Of a stretch of DNA of 64,000 nt, positions 54,155 to 63,203 are shown in pieces. The translations under genes were made by a program, and so were the position numbers. Numbering within the stretch: the first letter of the stretch is position 1; the number at the start of each line of letters is the position of its first letter. Source of the DNA: Streptomyces sp. B21-083 (GTDB lineage Bacteria; Actinomycetota; Actinomycetes; Streptomycetales; Streptomycetaceae); assembly GCF_036898825.1 (NCBI RefSeq), contig NZ_JARUND010000002.1, forward strand, positions 186,001-250,000, read 5' to 3'. Below the pieces are notes generated by a model, which was given only the letters and a program-made list of their open reading frames with translations, made no database searches and was not told where the DNA came from.

Positions 54155-54757
54155 ATGGGGACGTACACGATTCCGAACGTCGTCGAGCGCACCCCGCAGG
54201 GCGAGCGGTCGTACGACGTGTTCAGCCGGCTGCTGTCCGAGCGGATCATCTTCCTCGGCACCGAGATCGACGACGGCGTCGCCAACGTCGTCATCGCACA
54301 ACTCCTGCATCTGGAGTCCTCGTCGCCCGAGCAGGAGATCGCGATCTACATCAACTCGCCCGGCGGCTCGTTCACTTCGCTGATGGCGATCTACGACACG
54401 ATGACGTACGTCCAGGCGCCGATCTCGACGTTCTGCGTCGGCCAGGCGGCCTCGACGGCGGCGGTGCTGCTGGCCGGTGGCGATCCGGGGCGCCGGTTCG
54501 TGCTCGAACACGCGCGGGTGCTGCTCGGCCAGCCGGCGAGCAGCGGACACCGGGGCATGGTCTCCGATCTGGCCGTCCAGGCCAGGGAGATGGTCCGTAT
54601 CCGCGCCCAGGTCGAGGAAGTGCTCTCCCGGCACACGCACCACGACATCGCGACGCTGCGCGCGGACATGGACCGCGACAAGGTGTTCACCGCCGCCGAG
54701 GCGGTGGCGTACGGGCTGGCCGACGAGGTGGTGAGCCGACGCCTCGCCGTCGTCTGA
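54155..54757 (+). CDS. clpP4: ClpP4 subunit lacking the catalytic His
   Basis: 200 residues. [19 protein letters not shown] and the Ser nucleophile region [13 protein letters not shown] (Ser100) are conserved, as is the acidic [20 protein letters not shown]. Where ClpP3 has MMHQPS, this protein reads LLGQPASS: the position equivalent to the catalytic His, 25 residues after the Ser, is Gly125. On standard ClpP chemistry this subunit should be inactive or need a partner, acting as a structural ring with ClpP3. It begins one base after the clpP3 stop, so expression is coupled. Confidence 0.9.
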   Translation: MGTYTIPNVVERTPQGERSYDVFSRLLSERIIFLGTEIDDGVANVVIAQLLHLESSSPEQEIAIYINSPGGSFTSLMAIYDTMTYVQAPISTFCVGQAASTAAVLLAGGDPGRRFVLEHARVLLGQPASSGHRGMVSDLAVQAREMVRIRAQVEEVLSRHTHHDIATLRADMDRDKVFTAAEAVAYGLADEVVSRRLAVV

Positions 54758-54788
54758 CGGGAAGGCACCCCCGCGGCACGCCGAACCG

Positions 54789-55199
54789 CTAGGCGGCGAC
54801 CACGCAGAGCCCGTTGTAGGGCGCGGACGTCGTCGTACGCGCCCGGGTGCGGCTTCGGGTGTGCCGGGTCAGCTCGCTCTGGGCCAGGGACAGCAGGTCT
54901 CCCAGGCCCAGGCCGAGGGCGTGGGCGGCAGCCGCGAGGACCTCTGAAGAGGCTTCCTTGCGGCCCCGCTCCAGCTCCGACAGATACGGCATGGAGATCC
55001 TGGCCTCGTCCGCCACGTCCTTGAGGGTGCGTTCCTGGACGAGCCGTTCGCGGCGCAGGACGTCGCCGACCAGGTCGCGGAAGAGCGGTTCCCTGGGTGC
55101 GGGCGGCCCCGGAGGCACCGTGCGGGCGGGAGCCGGTGCCGCTGTGGTCCTGGGACGCAGCGGGATGACGCGGGCCTGGTCGGGCGCTTGATTGCTCAC
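54789..55199 (-). CDS. popR: XRE-family activator PopR-like
   Basis: 136 residues. A Pro-rich start is followed by a helix-turn-helix, RLVQERTLKDVADEARIS and MPYLSELERGRKEASSEVL (about 52-95), and a basic tail ending in VVAA. PopR activates clpP3-clpP4 and in S. lividans is itself degraded by ClpP, for which its two C-terminal alanines are required; this protein also ends in Ala-Ala. It is convergent with clpP4. The expected loop is that loss of ClpP1/P2 activity stabilises PopR and turns on clpP3-clpP4. Confidence 0.9.
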   Translation of the reverse strand: MSNQAPDQARVIPLRPRTTAAPAPARTVPPGPPAPREPLFRDLVGDVLRRERLVQERTLKDVADEARISMPYLSELERGRKEASSEVLAAAAHALGLGLGDLLSLAQSELTRHTRSRTRARTTTSAPYNGLCVVAA

Positions 55200-55295
55200 C
55201 CCCTCAGCCTAAAAGCCGTCGCTTCCAAGGGAAGGGGTCGGCATTCTGCCCTGGGTGGAATCACCACGGCGGGACGGACAGGGCGAGGGGCGAGC

Positions 55296-56072
55296 ATGCT
55301 GCGTGACACATTCGACGAGGCGGCGGAACTGTACGACCGGGCCCGTCCCCGGTATCCCCAGGGCCTGGTGGACGACCTGGCCCGAGCGGCCGGCCTCGGT
55401 CCGGGCACCCGCGTCCTGGAGATCGCCCCGGGGACGGGCCAACTCACCGTCCCGCTGGCCGCGTCGGGCTGTCGGCTCACGGCCGTCGAACTGGGCCCGT
55501 CCCTCGCTGCCGTGGCCCGGCACAATCTGCGGGCGTTCCCGCTGGCGGAGGTGACGGTCGCCGACTTCGAGCACTGGCCATTGCCGACCGAGCCGTTCGA
55601 CCTGGTCGTCTGCGCGACCGCGTTCCACTGGCTCGACCCGGCGGTACGGCTGCCCAGGATGGCTCGGGCGCTCCGCCCGGGCGGGCTGCTCGCGCTCGTC
55701 ACCACGCACCATGTCAAGGGCGGCACCGTCGACTTCTTCGAGCGGGTACAGCGGTGTTACGAGCAGTGGGACCCGGCCACGCCGCCCGATCTGCGACAGG
55801 TCGACGAGGCCGACACTGCGACGGACACCGGCGAGTTGGAGACCTCCGAGTACGTCGACCGGGTCACCGTCCGGCGCCATGCCCAGGACATCGCGTACTC
55901 CGTGGACGAGTACATCGACGTCCTGCTCACCTACTCGGGCCACCGCGCGCTCGACGCACCCTCGCGCGACGGTCTGCTCGCCGACATCCGGGACCTGGTG
56001 GAGACGCGGTACGGTGGCCGGCTCACCAAGCGCTACCTCCACGAACTGATCACGGCGACACGGGTCTCCTGA
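55296..56072 (+). CDS. Class I SAM-dependent methyltransferase
   Basis: 258 residues. Starts MLRDTFDEAAELYDRARPRYP, with the SAM-binding motif I VLEIAPGTGQLT near residue 48, acidic VELGPS, and FDLVVCATAFHWLDPA typical of small-molecule methyltransferases (UbiE/tellurite-resistance types). GAGGGG precedes ATG 55296. Substrate unknown. It is divergent from popR, and its upstream frame extension overlaps that gene, so the shorter start is used. Confidence 0.86.
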   Translation: MLRDTFDEAAELYDRARPRYPQGLVDDLARAAGLGPGTRVLEIAPGTGQLTVPLAASGCRLTAVELGPSLAAVARHNLRAFPLAEVTVADFEHWPLPTEPFDLVVCATAFHWLDPAVRLPRMARALRPGGLLALVTTHHVKGGTVDFFERVQRCYEQWDPATPPDLRQVDEADTATDTGELETSEYVDRVTVRRHAQDIAYSVDEYIDVLLTYSGHRALDAPSRDGLLADIRDLVETRYGGRLTKRYLHELITATRVS

Positions 56073-56286
56073 CCGCCACCACGACGTCGGCGGGAATCCG
56101 GTGAGCGGGGCGCGGCACCGGGTTCCCTACGCCGATCCTCCGGCCGGTGCACCGCAATCGCCCCACGGTCCCTACGCCGGAACCACGACCGGTCCGACGC
56201 TCCTTACCGCCAGGTCAACACCCGTGGTTCCGCGGGGCTTTTCCCCCCTCGCGTCCACTCCGCCCTTGCGCGGAGCAACATTTGCG

Positions 56287-56311
56287 GCATGCATGGCGCT
56301 CGACCGGGTAC
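56287..56311 (+). promoter_or_regulatory. SigB/F-type promoter before the sigma-factor gene
   Basis: GCAT at 56287 and GGGTAC at 56306 with a 15-base spacer match the GNNT-N14-16-GGGTAY pattern recognised by Streptomyces SigB-group factors. It lies about 60 bp ahead of the gene for such a factor, suggesting positive autoregulation. Confidence 0.5.
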
Positions 56312-56373
56312 GCGCAGTCGGGAACCGTTCTATCGTCCGCAGCTCGATGTTTTCGTGGGAGAGGTAACAGGTA

Positions 56374-57261
56374 ATGGACACCGCCATGATCCGGTCGAAG
56401 GCAGAGGTCGTCGAGGACACCGCCGGAGCCAGGACGGGTGACGGCCCACTGCCCGAACTCGCGGAACCGCGAAAGGTGGCCCCGCGCGACGCGCGGGAGC
56501 TGTCCCGCCAGTTCTTCAGGCGCCTGACCGAACTCGAAGAGGGAACGCAGGAATACCAGTACGCGCGCAACACCCTGATCGAGATGAACATGTCGCTCGT
56601 ACGGTTCGCCGCCGGGCGTTTCCGGAGCCGTGGCGACGACATGGAGGACATCGTCCAGGTCGGCATGATCGGCCTGATCAAGGCCATCGACCGGTTCGAG
56701 CTGACCCGTGAGGTGGAGTTCACCTCGTTCGCGGTGCCGTACATCGTCGGTGAGATCAAGCGGTTCTTCCGCGACACGACGTGGGCGGTGCACGTGCCGC
56801 GCCGACTCCAGGAACTGCGTGTCGAGCTGGCCAAGGCCCGCGAGGAACTGGCGAGCAGGCTGGACCGTGATCCGACGGTCGCCGAACTCGCCACGCTGAT
56901 GAACCTGCCCGAGAACGAGGTGGTCGAGGGCCAGATCGCCGCCAACGGCTACAACTCCTCCTCCCTCGACGCGGCGTTGACCGGCGACGGCCCGGACGAC
57001 GGCGAGGCGGTGCTCGCCGACTTCATCGGGGTCGAGGAGCACGGGATGCGACTGGTCGAGGACTTCCAGTCGCTGGCCCCGCTGCTCGCCGAACTCAGCG
57101 ACCGGGACCGGCAGATCATCCATCTGCGGTTCGTCGAGGAAGCCACCCAGGCGGAGATCGGTGAGCTGCTCGGCTGCTCGCAGATGCATGTCTCCCGGTT
57201 GATCAAGCGCATCATCACGCAGCTGCGTGAGGGCATGCTCGGCGAACTCGACTACGCCTGA
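56374..57261 (+). CDS. SigB/SigF/SigG-group RNA polymerase sigma factor
   Basis: 295 residues. Region 2 about 65-130 (NMSLVRFAAGRFRSRGDDME, DIVQVGMIGLIKAIDRFE, FTSFAVPYIVGEIKRFFRDT), region 3 about 135-215 (VPRRLQELRVELAKAREELA) and region 4 about 230-285 (LSDRDRQIIHLRFVEEATQA, SQMHVSRLIKRI). All are typical of stress/developmental factors of group 3. Possible regulators are the RsbW-like ATPase 99 bp downstream on the other strand and the PP2C phosphatase at 19972. AGGTAACAGGTA precedes the ATG. Convergent with the ATPase gene. Confidence 0.93.
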   Translation: MDTAMIRSKAEVVEDTAGARTGDGPLPELAEPRKVAPRDARELSRQFFRRLTELEEGTQEYQYARNTLIEMNMSLVRFAAGRFRSRGDDMEDIVQVGMIGLIKAIDRFELTREVEFTSFAVPYIVGEIKRFFRDTTWAVHVPRRLQELRVELAKAREELASRLDRDPTVAELATLMNLPENEVVEGQIAANGYNSSSLDAALTGDGPDDGEAVLADFIGVEEHGMRLVEDFQSLAPLLAELSDRDRQIIHLRFVEEATQAEIGELLGCSQMHVSRLIKRIITQLREGMLGELDYA

Positions 57262-57359
57262 CCGGCCGGTCGACGACCCGCACATCCAGCTCGACCAGTT
57301 CAGTGACGGGCAAGTGCCAGTTCAGCGAGTGAGCCGAGACCTGCGAGCCGGGTCTCGGC

Positions 57360-57812
57360 TCATCGGCTGAGCGGCAGTACGGCCCGGACGTACTTGCCCA
57401 CCGGCACCAGGCCGGCGGTCACCTCGGTGGCGAGGGTGTGCACGATCTCCAGACCGTGTCGGCCGATCCGCTGCGGGTCCCGGGGGTAGCGGACGGGCAG
57501 CGCCGCGCTGCTGTCGTACACCCACACCGTCACCGAGGTGTCCGTGCCCTCCAGTTCGAGGACGTACGGGCCGTAGCTGTGCCGGTCCGCGTTGGTGACC
57601 AGCTCGCTCACCACCAGAAGCAGCTCACCGTCGACGCGCTCGTCCGTCGGGGCGCGGCATTCCTTCCTCAGCTGTTCGAGGAAGATCTCCGCGAAGGCGC
57701 GAGCCTCGGCGATGCAGCCCGGCTCACCGGTGAAGTGCGTCGCCCGTCGCAGCGGTTCGACGGGGACACCCGAACCACTCGGTATCACTGGTCCGCCCAG
57801 GTGTTCGATCAT
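57360..57812 (-). CDS. RsbW-like anti-sigma / GHKL ATPase
   Basis: 150 residues. HATPase_c domain of the anti-sigma-kinase type: N box LLLVVSELVTNADRHS with Glu and Asn, G1-like VWVYDSS, and G2-like GRHGLEIVHTLATE. In Streptomyces many such single-domain ATPases bind sigma factors or anti-anti-sigma proteins. It faces the SigB/F-type sigma gene, a suggestive but not conclusive link. ATG 57812 (MIEHLGGP) is chosen over an upstream start. Confidence 0.85.
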   Translation of the reverse strand: MIEHLGGPVIPSGSGVPVEPLRRATHFTGEPGCIAEARAFAEIFLEQLRKECRAPTDERVDGELLLVVSELVTNADRHSYGPYVLELEGTDTSVTVWVYDSSAALPVRYPRDPQRIGRHGLEIVHTLATEVTAGLVPVGKYVRAVLPLSR

Positions 57813-58399
57813 GTGGGGCTCTCTCGGTGTCCGGGTCCGGCCGGACCCGGTCGCACACTGCTCGTACCCCGAGTCGCGCGCCACAGTCCCCGTGTCCCGG
57901 GCCTCCGCCGAACCTCAGGAGGACGTCGTGCCGGAGCCGCCGTCGTCGGGCGGGGACGGGGGTGACCCCAGGGCCGAGGACAGTGGCTGGACGGCCGGGG
58001 GTGCGGAGGAGGGCGGGCTCGATGCCGGCGGGCAGGGCTTGGCCGACGGGCTCGCGGTGCCCGGTGACGCGGGCGACGCCGGCGGGCCGGTGGGCGCGGA
58101 CACGCACGGCAGCGGGGGCTGCGGCGGCCGCAGACCGGGGGCCTTGGACGTCGGCTCCGAGGACGCTGCCGAAGGTTCCGAGGGTGTCGGTGGACTCACC
58201 GACGGGGGGCGGCCGAAGGACGGCTGTCGGACGCTCACGGGCTCTTCTTCCGACGCGGGCTCCTGAGGCACTTAAATGCGTTTCTGCCGTCTCCTTACAC
58301 AATGTGCTTATTGTGCACTCTGGCCCCGGCCCCTCCGCAAACGGACGCCGGCCCCGCTTTCGACAGGCACACCTCCCGCGTGCTGCTTAGCGTGGCAGG
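57813..58399. other. Region with doubtful Pro/Ser-rich ORF
   Basis: About 590 bases between the ATPase and the streptophobe gene. On the minus strand a 118-residue frame (57915-58271, GTG start) is Pro/Ser-rich with blocks such as SPPTPSEPS and PPQPPLP; it might encode a secreted or disordered protein, but there is no signal or ribosome site. From 58260 to 58330 the DNA is more A+T-rich and likely contains promoters. Confidence 0.35.
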
Positions 58400-59689
58400 G
58401 TGAGCACCCGAACCCCCGCTCCCGTGCCGACGCTCAGCGAGGAGCGGACCCCCTCCCGGCACGGCTGGGTACAGGCCCTGGCCGCGGTGCTGACCGGGCT
58501 GGGCGCCATGGTGCTGGTCGCCGGGCTGGGACTGTGGGCGGCCGGTGCGGGCGACCTGCCGGACGGCGCGTTTCCCCGGGTCGTCGCGGCCACCGTCGTC
58601 ACGGCGGTCGGCGGAAGCGTCGGCCTCACAGGCGACGCCGGAGACCTCGCCGAGACAGCCGGCGGTCTCACCGTGATGCCGCTGTCGGTGACGCTGGTCG
58701 GGGCGCTCGTGATGGGCGCGGGATTCCTGCGCCCTCTGCGGCACCGGGCTGTCGCCGGGGCTCGCGAGCTGGCCGGCTGGGCGGCGCGCGTCGCCGTCCT
58801 GTGGCTGCTGGGTCTGACCGGTCTGGCGTTCGCGGCCCGCCAGACCTTCGCGGTCTCGCTGGGCGACGGAACGCTCGGCGACATCGGCGACCTCCTCGGC
58901 GCCTCTCCGCGGATCGGCTTCACGACGGATGTACCGCCGACGCTCCTCGCCGGCCTGCTGTGGCTGGCGGCCGTACTGGCGCTCGCCCTGCTGGTCTCGC
59001 GCGGAGCCCCGCTGCCGGCGCGGCTGCTGCGCTTCCAGGAGTCGGTGCGTCCGGCCGCGTACGCCATGGTCGTGCTCCTGCTCGTCTTCGTGGGCCTCGG
59101 GATCGTGATCGGGCTTGTCGTGGCGGTGACGCGTGGACAGCCCGCGCAGTCGCTCGCGCTGGTGCTGCTGGGCATGCCGAACCTCGTCTGGCTCGCCCTC
59201 ACCACCGGCCTGGGCGCCACCTGGGAAGGGCGCGTCGAGGGCCCCTTCGGCCTGCCGATGCCGCATGTCCTCGACGATGTGCTGCGCACTCCGGACACCG
59301 CCACGCTCAACCTGAACACCCTCTCCGGCTACGACGGCAAGGTGTGGTGGCTGCTGGTCGTCGACGCCGTGCTGCTGCCGGCCGCCGCGTTCCTGATGGC
59401 GGCGCGCTCACCGGCCAGGATGCGGGCGTGGCAGCACGCCGTGCACATGGCGGTCGCACTTGCGCTGACAGTCCTGGTGATCTGTCTGCTCGGCCGGATC
59501 TCCGCCCACTACGGCCTGTCCGTACTCGGCATCGGAGACCTCGGCGGCAACCTCTCCGGCAGCCTGTTCCTGCGTGCGCGCATGTGGGGCGCGCTCGGTC
59601 TCGCGCTGTTGTGGGGGCTGGTCACCGGTTTCCTGGGCGCGCTGCTGGCCCGGCGGGTGCACAGGCGGGGAGAGGTCGGCAACCGCTAG
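58400..59689 (+). CDS. Streptophobe-type multi-spanning membrane protein
   Basis: 429 residues with about nine predicted membrane helices, among them VQALAAVLTGLGAMVLVAGL, LLAGLLWLAAVLALALLVS and YAMVVLLLVFVGLGIVIGL. The LGMPNLVWLALTTGLGATWEG region and repeated Gly-rich loops fit the large, Streptomyces-rich family called streptophobe. No enzymatic motif. The GTG start follows a run of GGCAGG. Function unknown; often present in many copies per genome. Confidence 0.82.
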   Translation: MSTRTPAPVPTLSEERTPSRHGWVQALAAVLTGLGAMVLVAGLGLWAAGAGDLPDGAFPRVVAATVVTAVGGSVGLTGDAGDLAETAGGLTVMPLSVTLVGALVMGAGFLRPLRHRAVAGARELAGWAARVAVLWLLGLTGLAFAARQTFAVSLGDGTLGDIGDLLGASPRIGFTTDVPPTLLAGLLWLAAVLALALLVSRGAPLPARLLRFQESVRPAAYAMVVLLLVFVGLGIVIGLVVAVTRGQPAQSLALVLLGMPNLVWLALTTGLGATWEGRVEGPFGLPMPHVLDDVLRTPDTATLNLNTLSGYDGKVWWLLVVDAVLLPAAAFLMAARSPARMRAWQHAVHMAVALALTVLVICLLGRISAHYGLSVLGIGDLGGNLSGSLFLRARMWGALGLALLWGLVTGFLGALLARRVHRRGEVGNR

Positions 59690-59725
59690 GCGAATGGCGT
59701 TGATCACGTCATCTCACCCACCCCC

Positions 59726-62068
59726 TCACTTCCGCATGACGGCCGGTTCGTGCCGCCGCAACAGCCGCAGGACCAGGTACCCGAACATCGCCGAGAGGAC
59801 GAGCAGCATGCCCGCGTCGATCAGCCAGACCCCGGCCGAGTGTTCGAACAGCGGGTCGCCGGTGAGATCGCCGGGGACGATCCGCGACAGTCCGATCGTG
59901 CCCGCCATCGCGCCGAGCGCCCACCGTGAGGGCACCAGCCAGGAGAGCTGTTCGATGCCGGGGACGCCGTCGAGTTTCAGCAGGGCCCCGCAGAACACCA
60001 CCTGGACGATGGCCAGCAGCACGAGCAGCGGCATCGTCACCTCTTCCTTGCGGACGAGCGCCGAGACAAGGAGGCCGAGCATCATCGCCGTGAAGGAGAG
60101 CAGCGCGACGGCGACCGTGATCTCCACGAGGGGTGGCATCAACACCCCTTTGCTGCCGGGCGCGTTGAGGTCGACGCCGAACAGGGCGACGAGGGTCAGC
60201 ACGACGGCCTGGGCGACGGTGACCGTCCCCAGGACCACGACCTTCGACATCAGGTACGCCGACCTGGACAGGCCCACGGCCCGTTCACGCTGGTAGATCA
60301 CGCGTTCCTTCACCAGCTCGCGCACCGCGTTGGCCGCCCCGGTCAGGACGCCTCCGACGCACAGGATGAGCAGCGCGTTCATCGCCGTCTCCTGGGTCAG
60401 CTTGCTGCCGGCCAGCGCCCTGACCATCGCGCCCATCACGAACGGCAGCGCGATCACGATGGCGAGGAAGGTGCGGTCGGCGCTCAGCGCGGCGGTGTAG
60501 CGGCGGACCAGGGTGCCCAGCTGGGCGCCCCAGCTCCGCGGCTCGGGCGGGGGCGGTGCGGCGTCGACCGGGCCCGACCTCGGCAGCCGGGGCTGGGCGG
60601 TCGAGTCGGCGATGTACCGCCGGTGGAAGGGCGAGGTGCGGTAGTCCCCCGCCCAGTCCCTTTCCCGGTCGCGTTCGAAGGCCTCGAACGCCTCCGGCCA
60701 CTGCTCGTACCCGAAGAAGGCGAGGGTGTCCTCGGGTGGGCCGTAGTAGGCCACCTTGCCGCCCGGCGCGAGCACGAGCAGCCGGTCGCAGACGTCGAGG
60801 CTGAGCACGCTGTGGGTGACGACGATGACGGTCCGGCCGTCGTCGGCGAGGCCGCGCAGCATGTGCATCACCGAGCGGTCCATCCCCGGGTCGAGACCCG
60901 AGGTCGGCTCGTCGAGGAAGAGCAGCGATGGCTTGGTGAGCAGTTCCAGGGCCACGCTGACTCGCTTGCGCTGTCCGCCGGAGAGGCTGTGCACGGGCTG
61001 GCGGACGCGCTGTTCCAGGCCGAGTTCGCGCACCACCTCGTCGACGCGGGCCCGTCGCTCCGCCTTCGCGGTGTCCTGCGGGAAGCGCAGTTCGGCGGCG
61101 TAGGTGAGGGCTCCGCGCACGGTCAGCTGGGCGTGCAGGATGTCGTCCTGCGGCACCAGGCCGATGCGCTGGCGCAGCTCGGCGTAGTCACGGTAGAGGT
61201 CGCGTCCGTCGTACAGGACCGTGCCGTGGTCGGCGGGGCGCTGGCCGGTCAGCGCGTTGAGGAGGGTGGACTTGCCGGCGCCGCTGGGGCCGACGACCGC
61301 GAGCAGGCACTTCTCCCCCACCGGGAAGGACACGTCCTCCAGGAGCGTCTTGCGGCCGTGGTCGACGGCGACGGTGAGGTTCTGGACATCGAGGGAGACC
61401 TCGCCGGTGTCGACGTACTCCTGGAGCTGGTCGCCGACCAGGCAGAACGCGGAGTGGCCGACGCCGACGATGTCACCGGGCGTGAGGATCGCCCGGGCGA
61501 CGGGCCCGCCGTTGAGGAACGTGCCGTTGTGGCTGCCCAGGTCGACGATCTCGTACGTCCCGTCCGGGTGGGCCCGCAGTTCGGCGTGCCGGCGGGAGAC
61601 GAGGAGGTCGTCGACGATCAGGTCGTTGTCGTCGGCGCGGCCGATGCGGACGGTACGGGCGGGCAGTGGCCGGACGGTCGTGGGCTGCCGGAAGGTGCCG
61701 GTGAGGGAGGGCATCAGAACAGCCGAGGAGCGTTCGGGAACCGGCGGGGGCGGACTGACGAGGACGGCTCGTGGCCCGTCGGCGAGGCTGCCGAAGTACA
61801 GGACGCTGCCGGGGCCGACGTCCCGCTCCTGGACGCGCATCCCGTCGGCGTACGTACCGTTCGTGCTGTTCTCGTCCTCGACCGTCCAGTGGCCGTCCTC
61901 GGGCCGCAGCACCGCGTGGTGCCACGAGACCCTGGCGTCGTCGATGACGATCTCGCTGAGTGGGTCGCGTCCGACGTGATAGTCGCGGCCCGGACTCATC
62001 ACCGTGGAGCCCGTCTCCGTCTCCAGGACGAGTTCGGGCGCGGTCGGCGCGACCGAGCGGTCCACCAT
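59726..62068 (-). CDS. FHA-FHA-ABC ATPase-permease fusion
   Basis: 780 residues. Two forkhead-associated domains (about 30-95 and 130-205: VGRDPLSEIVIDD ... STNGTYADG and IGRADDNDLIVDD ... SHNGTFLNG) bind phosphothreonine. An ABC ATPase follows (about 225-450; Walker A GPSGAGKST, signature LSGGQRKR, Walker B LLFLDEPTSGLD) and then an ABC-2 permease with six membrane helices (about 520-770). This is the White/ABCG half-transporter order. The FHA pair suggests control by Ser/Thr kinases. ATG 62068 is preferred, since the upstream 15-codon extension is not typical. Confidence 0.93.
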   Translation of the reverse strand: MVDRSVAPTAPELVLETETGSTVMSPGRDYHVGRDPLSEIVIDDARVSWHHAVLRPEDGHWTVEDENSTNGTYADGMRVQERDVGPGSVLYFGSLADGPRAVLVSPPPPVPERSSAVLMPSLTGTFRQPTTVRPLPARTVRIGRADDNDLIVDDLLVSRRHAELRAHPDGTYEIVDLGSHNGTFLNGGPVARAILTPGDIVGVGHSAFCLVGDQLQEYVDTGEVSLDVQNLTVAVDHGRKTLLEDVSFPVGEKCLLAVVGPSGAGKSTLLNALTGQRPADHGTVLYDGRDLYRDYAELRQRIGLVPQDDILHAQLTVRGALTYAAELRFPQDTAKAERRARVDEVVRELGLEQRVRQPVHSLSGGQRKRVSVALELLTKPSLLFLDEPTSGLDPGMDRSVMHMLRGLADDGRTVIVVTHSVLSLDVCDRLLVLAPGGKVAYYGPPEDTLAFFGYEQWPEAFEAFERDRERDWAGDYRTSPFHRRYIADSTAQPRLPRSGPVDAAPPPPEPRSWGAQLGTLVRRYTAALSADRTFLAIVIALPFVMGAMVRALAGSKLTQETAMNALLILCVGGVLTGAANAVRELVKERVIYQRERAVGLSRSAYLMSKVVVLGTVTVAQAVVLTLVALFGVDLNAPGSKGVLMPPLVEITVAVALLSFTAMMLGLLVSALVRKEEVTMPLLVLLAIVQVVFCGALLKLDGVPGIEQLSWLVPSRWALGAMAGTIGLSRIVPGDLTGDPLFEHSAGVWLIDAGMLLVLSAMFGYLVLRLLRRHEPAVMRK

Positions 62069-62137
62069 GCCCAAAATTCTAGCGATTCGTCCGTATATAC
62101 GCCTGGCCAGCATGGCGCGGTACGGGGGTCCGCCCGG

Positions 62138-62548
62138 TCAGGCGACCGGCACGACCAGTGCCGGGTTGGTCCGCTGCATGCGCAGTGCGTCGACGGACTC
62201 GGCGAGCAGTTCGTACTCGGTGGTCTCGTCGTACGTGGCGATCCGTACGAGCCTGCCGGCCGCCAACTCGTCGGCGACCAGCTCCTGTTGGTACGGGTCC
62301 ATCGCCCAGGCGCGCATCAGGCCGGGCACGTCGGGCACGGTGGCGGCGACCGGGATGAGCGAGTTCGGGGGGAAGTACGGTTCGTCGGGCTGCGGATCGA
62401 GCCGTTCGGCGATCCAGTTCGCCCGGTCCCGTAACCACCACAGCGCGAGCGCCAGAGTCGGCGCGCGGTAGGTGCCCAGCGGTACGCCGATACGCCGGCC
62501 CGCGCAGACGCCGTACGCCGTGACATGACAAAGAAACTCGTCGTGCAC
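62138..62548 (-). CDS. Uncharacterised conserved-looking small protein
   Basis: 136 residues starting at GTG (VHDEFLCHVTAYGVCAGRRI) with GGAAAG upstream. Balanced composition with Trp-rich ALALWWLRDRANWIAERLDP and LVRIATYDETTEYELLAESV looks like a folded globular protein. It precedes the FHA-ABC gene by about 70 bp on the same strand and may be co-transcribed. No family recognised. Confidence 0.7.
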   Translation of the reverse strand: MHDEFLCHVTAYGVCAGRRIGVPLGTYRAPTLALALWWLRDRANWIAERLDPQPDEPYFPPNSLIPVAATVPDVPGLMRAWAMDPYQQELVADELAAGRLVRIATYDETTEYELLAESVDALRMQRTNPALVVPVA

Positions 62549-62879
62549 GATCTTTCCCCCGATCGCCTGCTGGCCCTGCCTCGCTTTCCCTGCGGCTCAC
62601 TCGCTGCGCCGCGTTGGTGCTGGTCACTCGATGGTCCACTTGGTGCAGTGTTCTACCAGTTGAGTATCTTCACTATTGACACTCTGTCACCACGCCTTTC
62701 CAGCCAGTTTCCAGGCATTCTCCTGGCATATTCCTGGCAGGTATGGACCGGAATCCGACGGGACGGCCTCTTCTCCCGCCGACAGATCCCCGAAGATTCC
62801 GGAAGATCATGGGATTCGCGATGAGTTTTCCGCTTCCCGGTTGTCTCTTCAGTGAAGACCACTGGAAATGGAGGGCCCC
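62549..62879. other. Intergenic region with a short palindrome, relatively A+T-rich
   Basis: About 330 bases between divergent genes, and less GC-rich than surroundings from 62640 to 62860. It contains a perfect inverted repeat TGACA-CTC-TGTCA at 62677-62689, a candidate regulatory site for either gene. No ORF. Confidence 0.4.
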
Positions 62880-63176
62880 ATGGCCACCAGCGAAGAAGTC
62901 GACAAGCTCGACGAGGAATTCACAGCCGTACTGCGCAAAAGCCCGGCACCAGGGGGCTGGACCTACCTGGTCTGGCCGGAATCCGTCACGTACTTCGGTA
63001 CCCGCGGCCTGGTCAAGGTCAGCGGGACGATCGACGGACACCCTTTCCGCAGCTCGTTCATGGCACTGGGCGACGGCACCCACAAACTCCCCGTGAAGTC
63101 CGAGATCCGGAAAGCCATCGGAAAGGAAGAGGGTGCCACCGTGACAGTACGGCTGGCCGAGCGGTTCCGTTCATAA
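62880..63176 (+). CDS. DUF1905 domain protein
   Basis: 98 residues. The DUF1905 beta-barrel pattern is seen: [60 protein letters not shown] and a C-terminal [23 protein letters not shown] 62880 has GGAGG 5 nt upstream and is preferred over an ATG four codons earlier. Function unknown, sometimes linked to YdeI-type bacteriocin-resistance proteins. Stops 27 bp before the stop of the convergent aldo/keto reductase. Confidence 0.85.
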   Translation: MATSEEVDKLDEEFTAVLRKSPAPGGWTYLVWPESVTYFGTRGLVKVSGTIDGHPFRSSFMALGDGTHKLPVKSEIRKAIGKEEGATVTVRLAERFRS

Positions 63177-63203
63177 CGGAACACGGGAAGACCCGAACAG
63201 AGA

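Noticed and set aside
57915..58271. 118-residue Pro/Ser-rich ORF as a gene
   Set aside because: No signal peptide, ribosome site or recognisable domain; mentioned only as a possibility.
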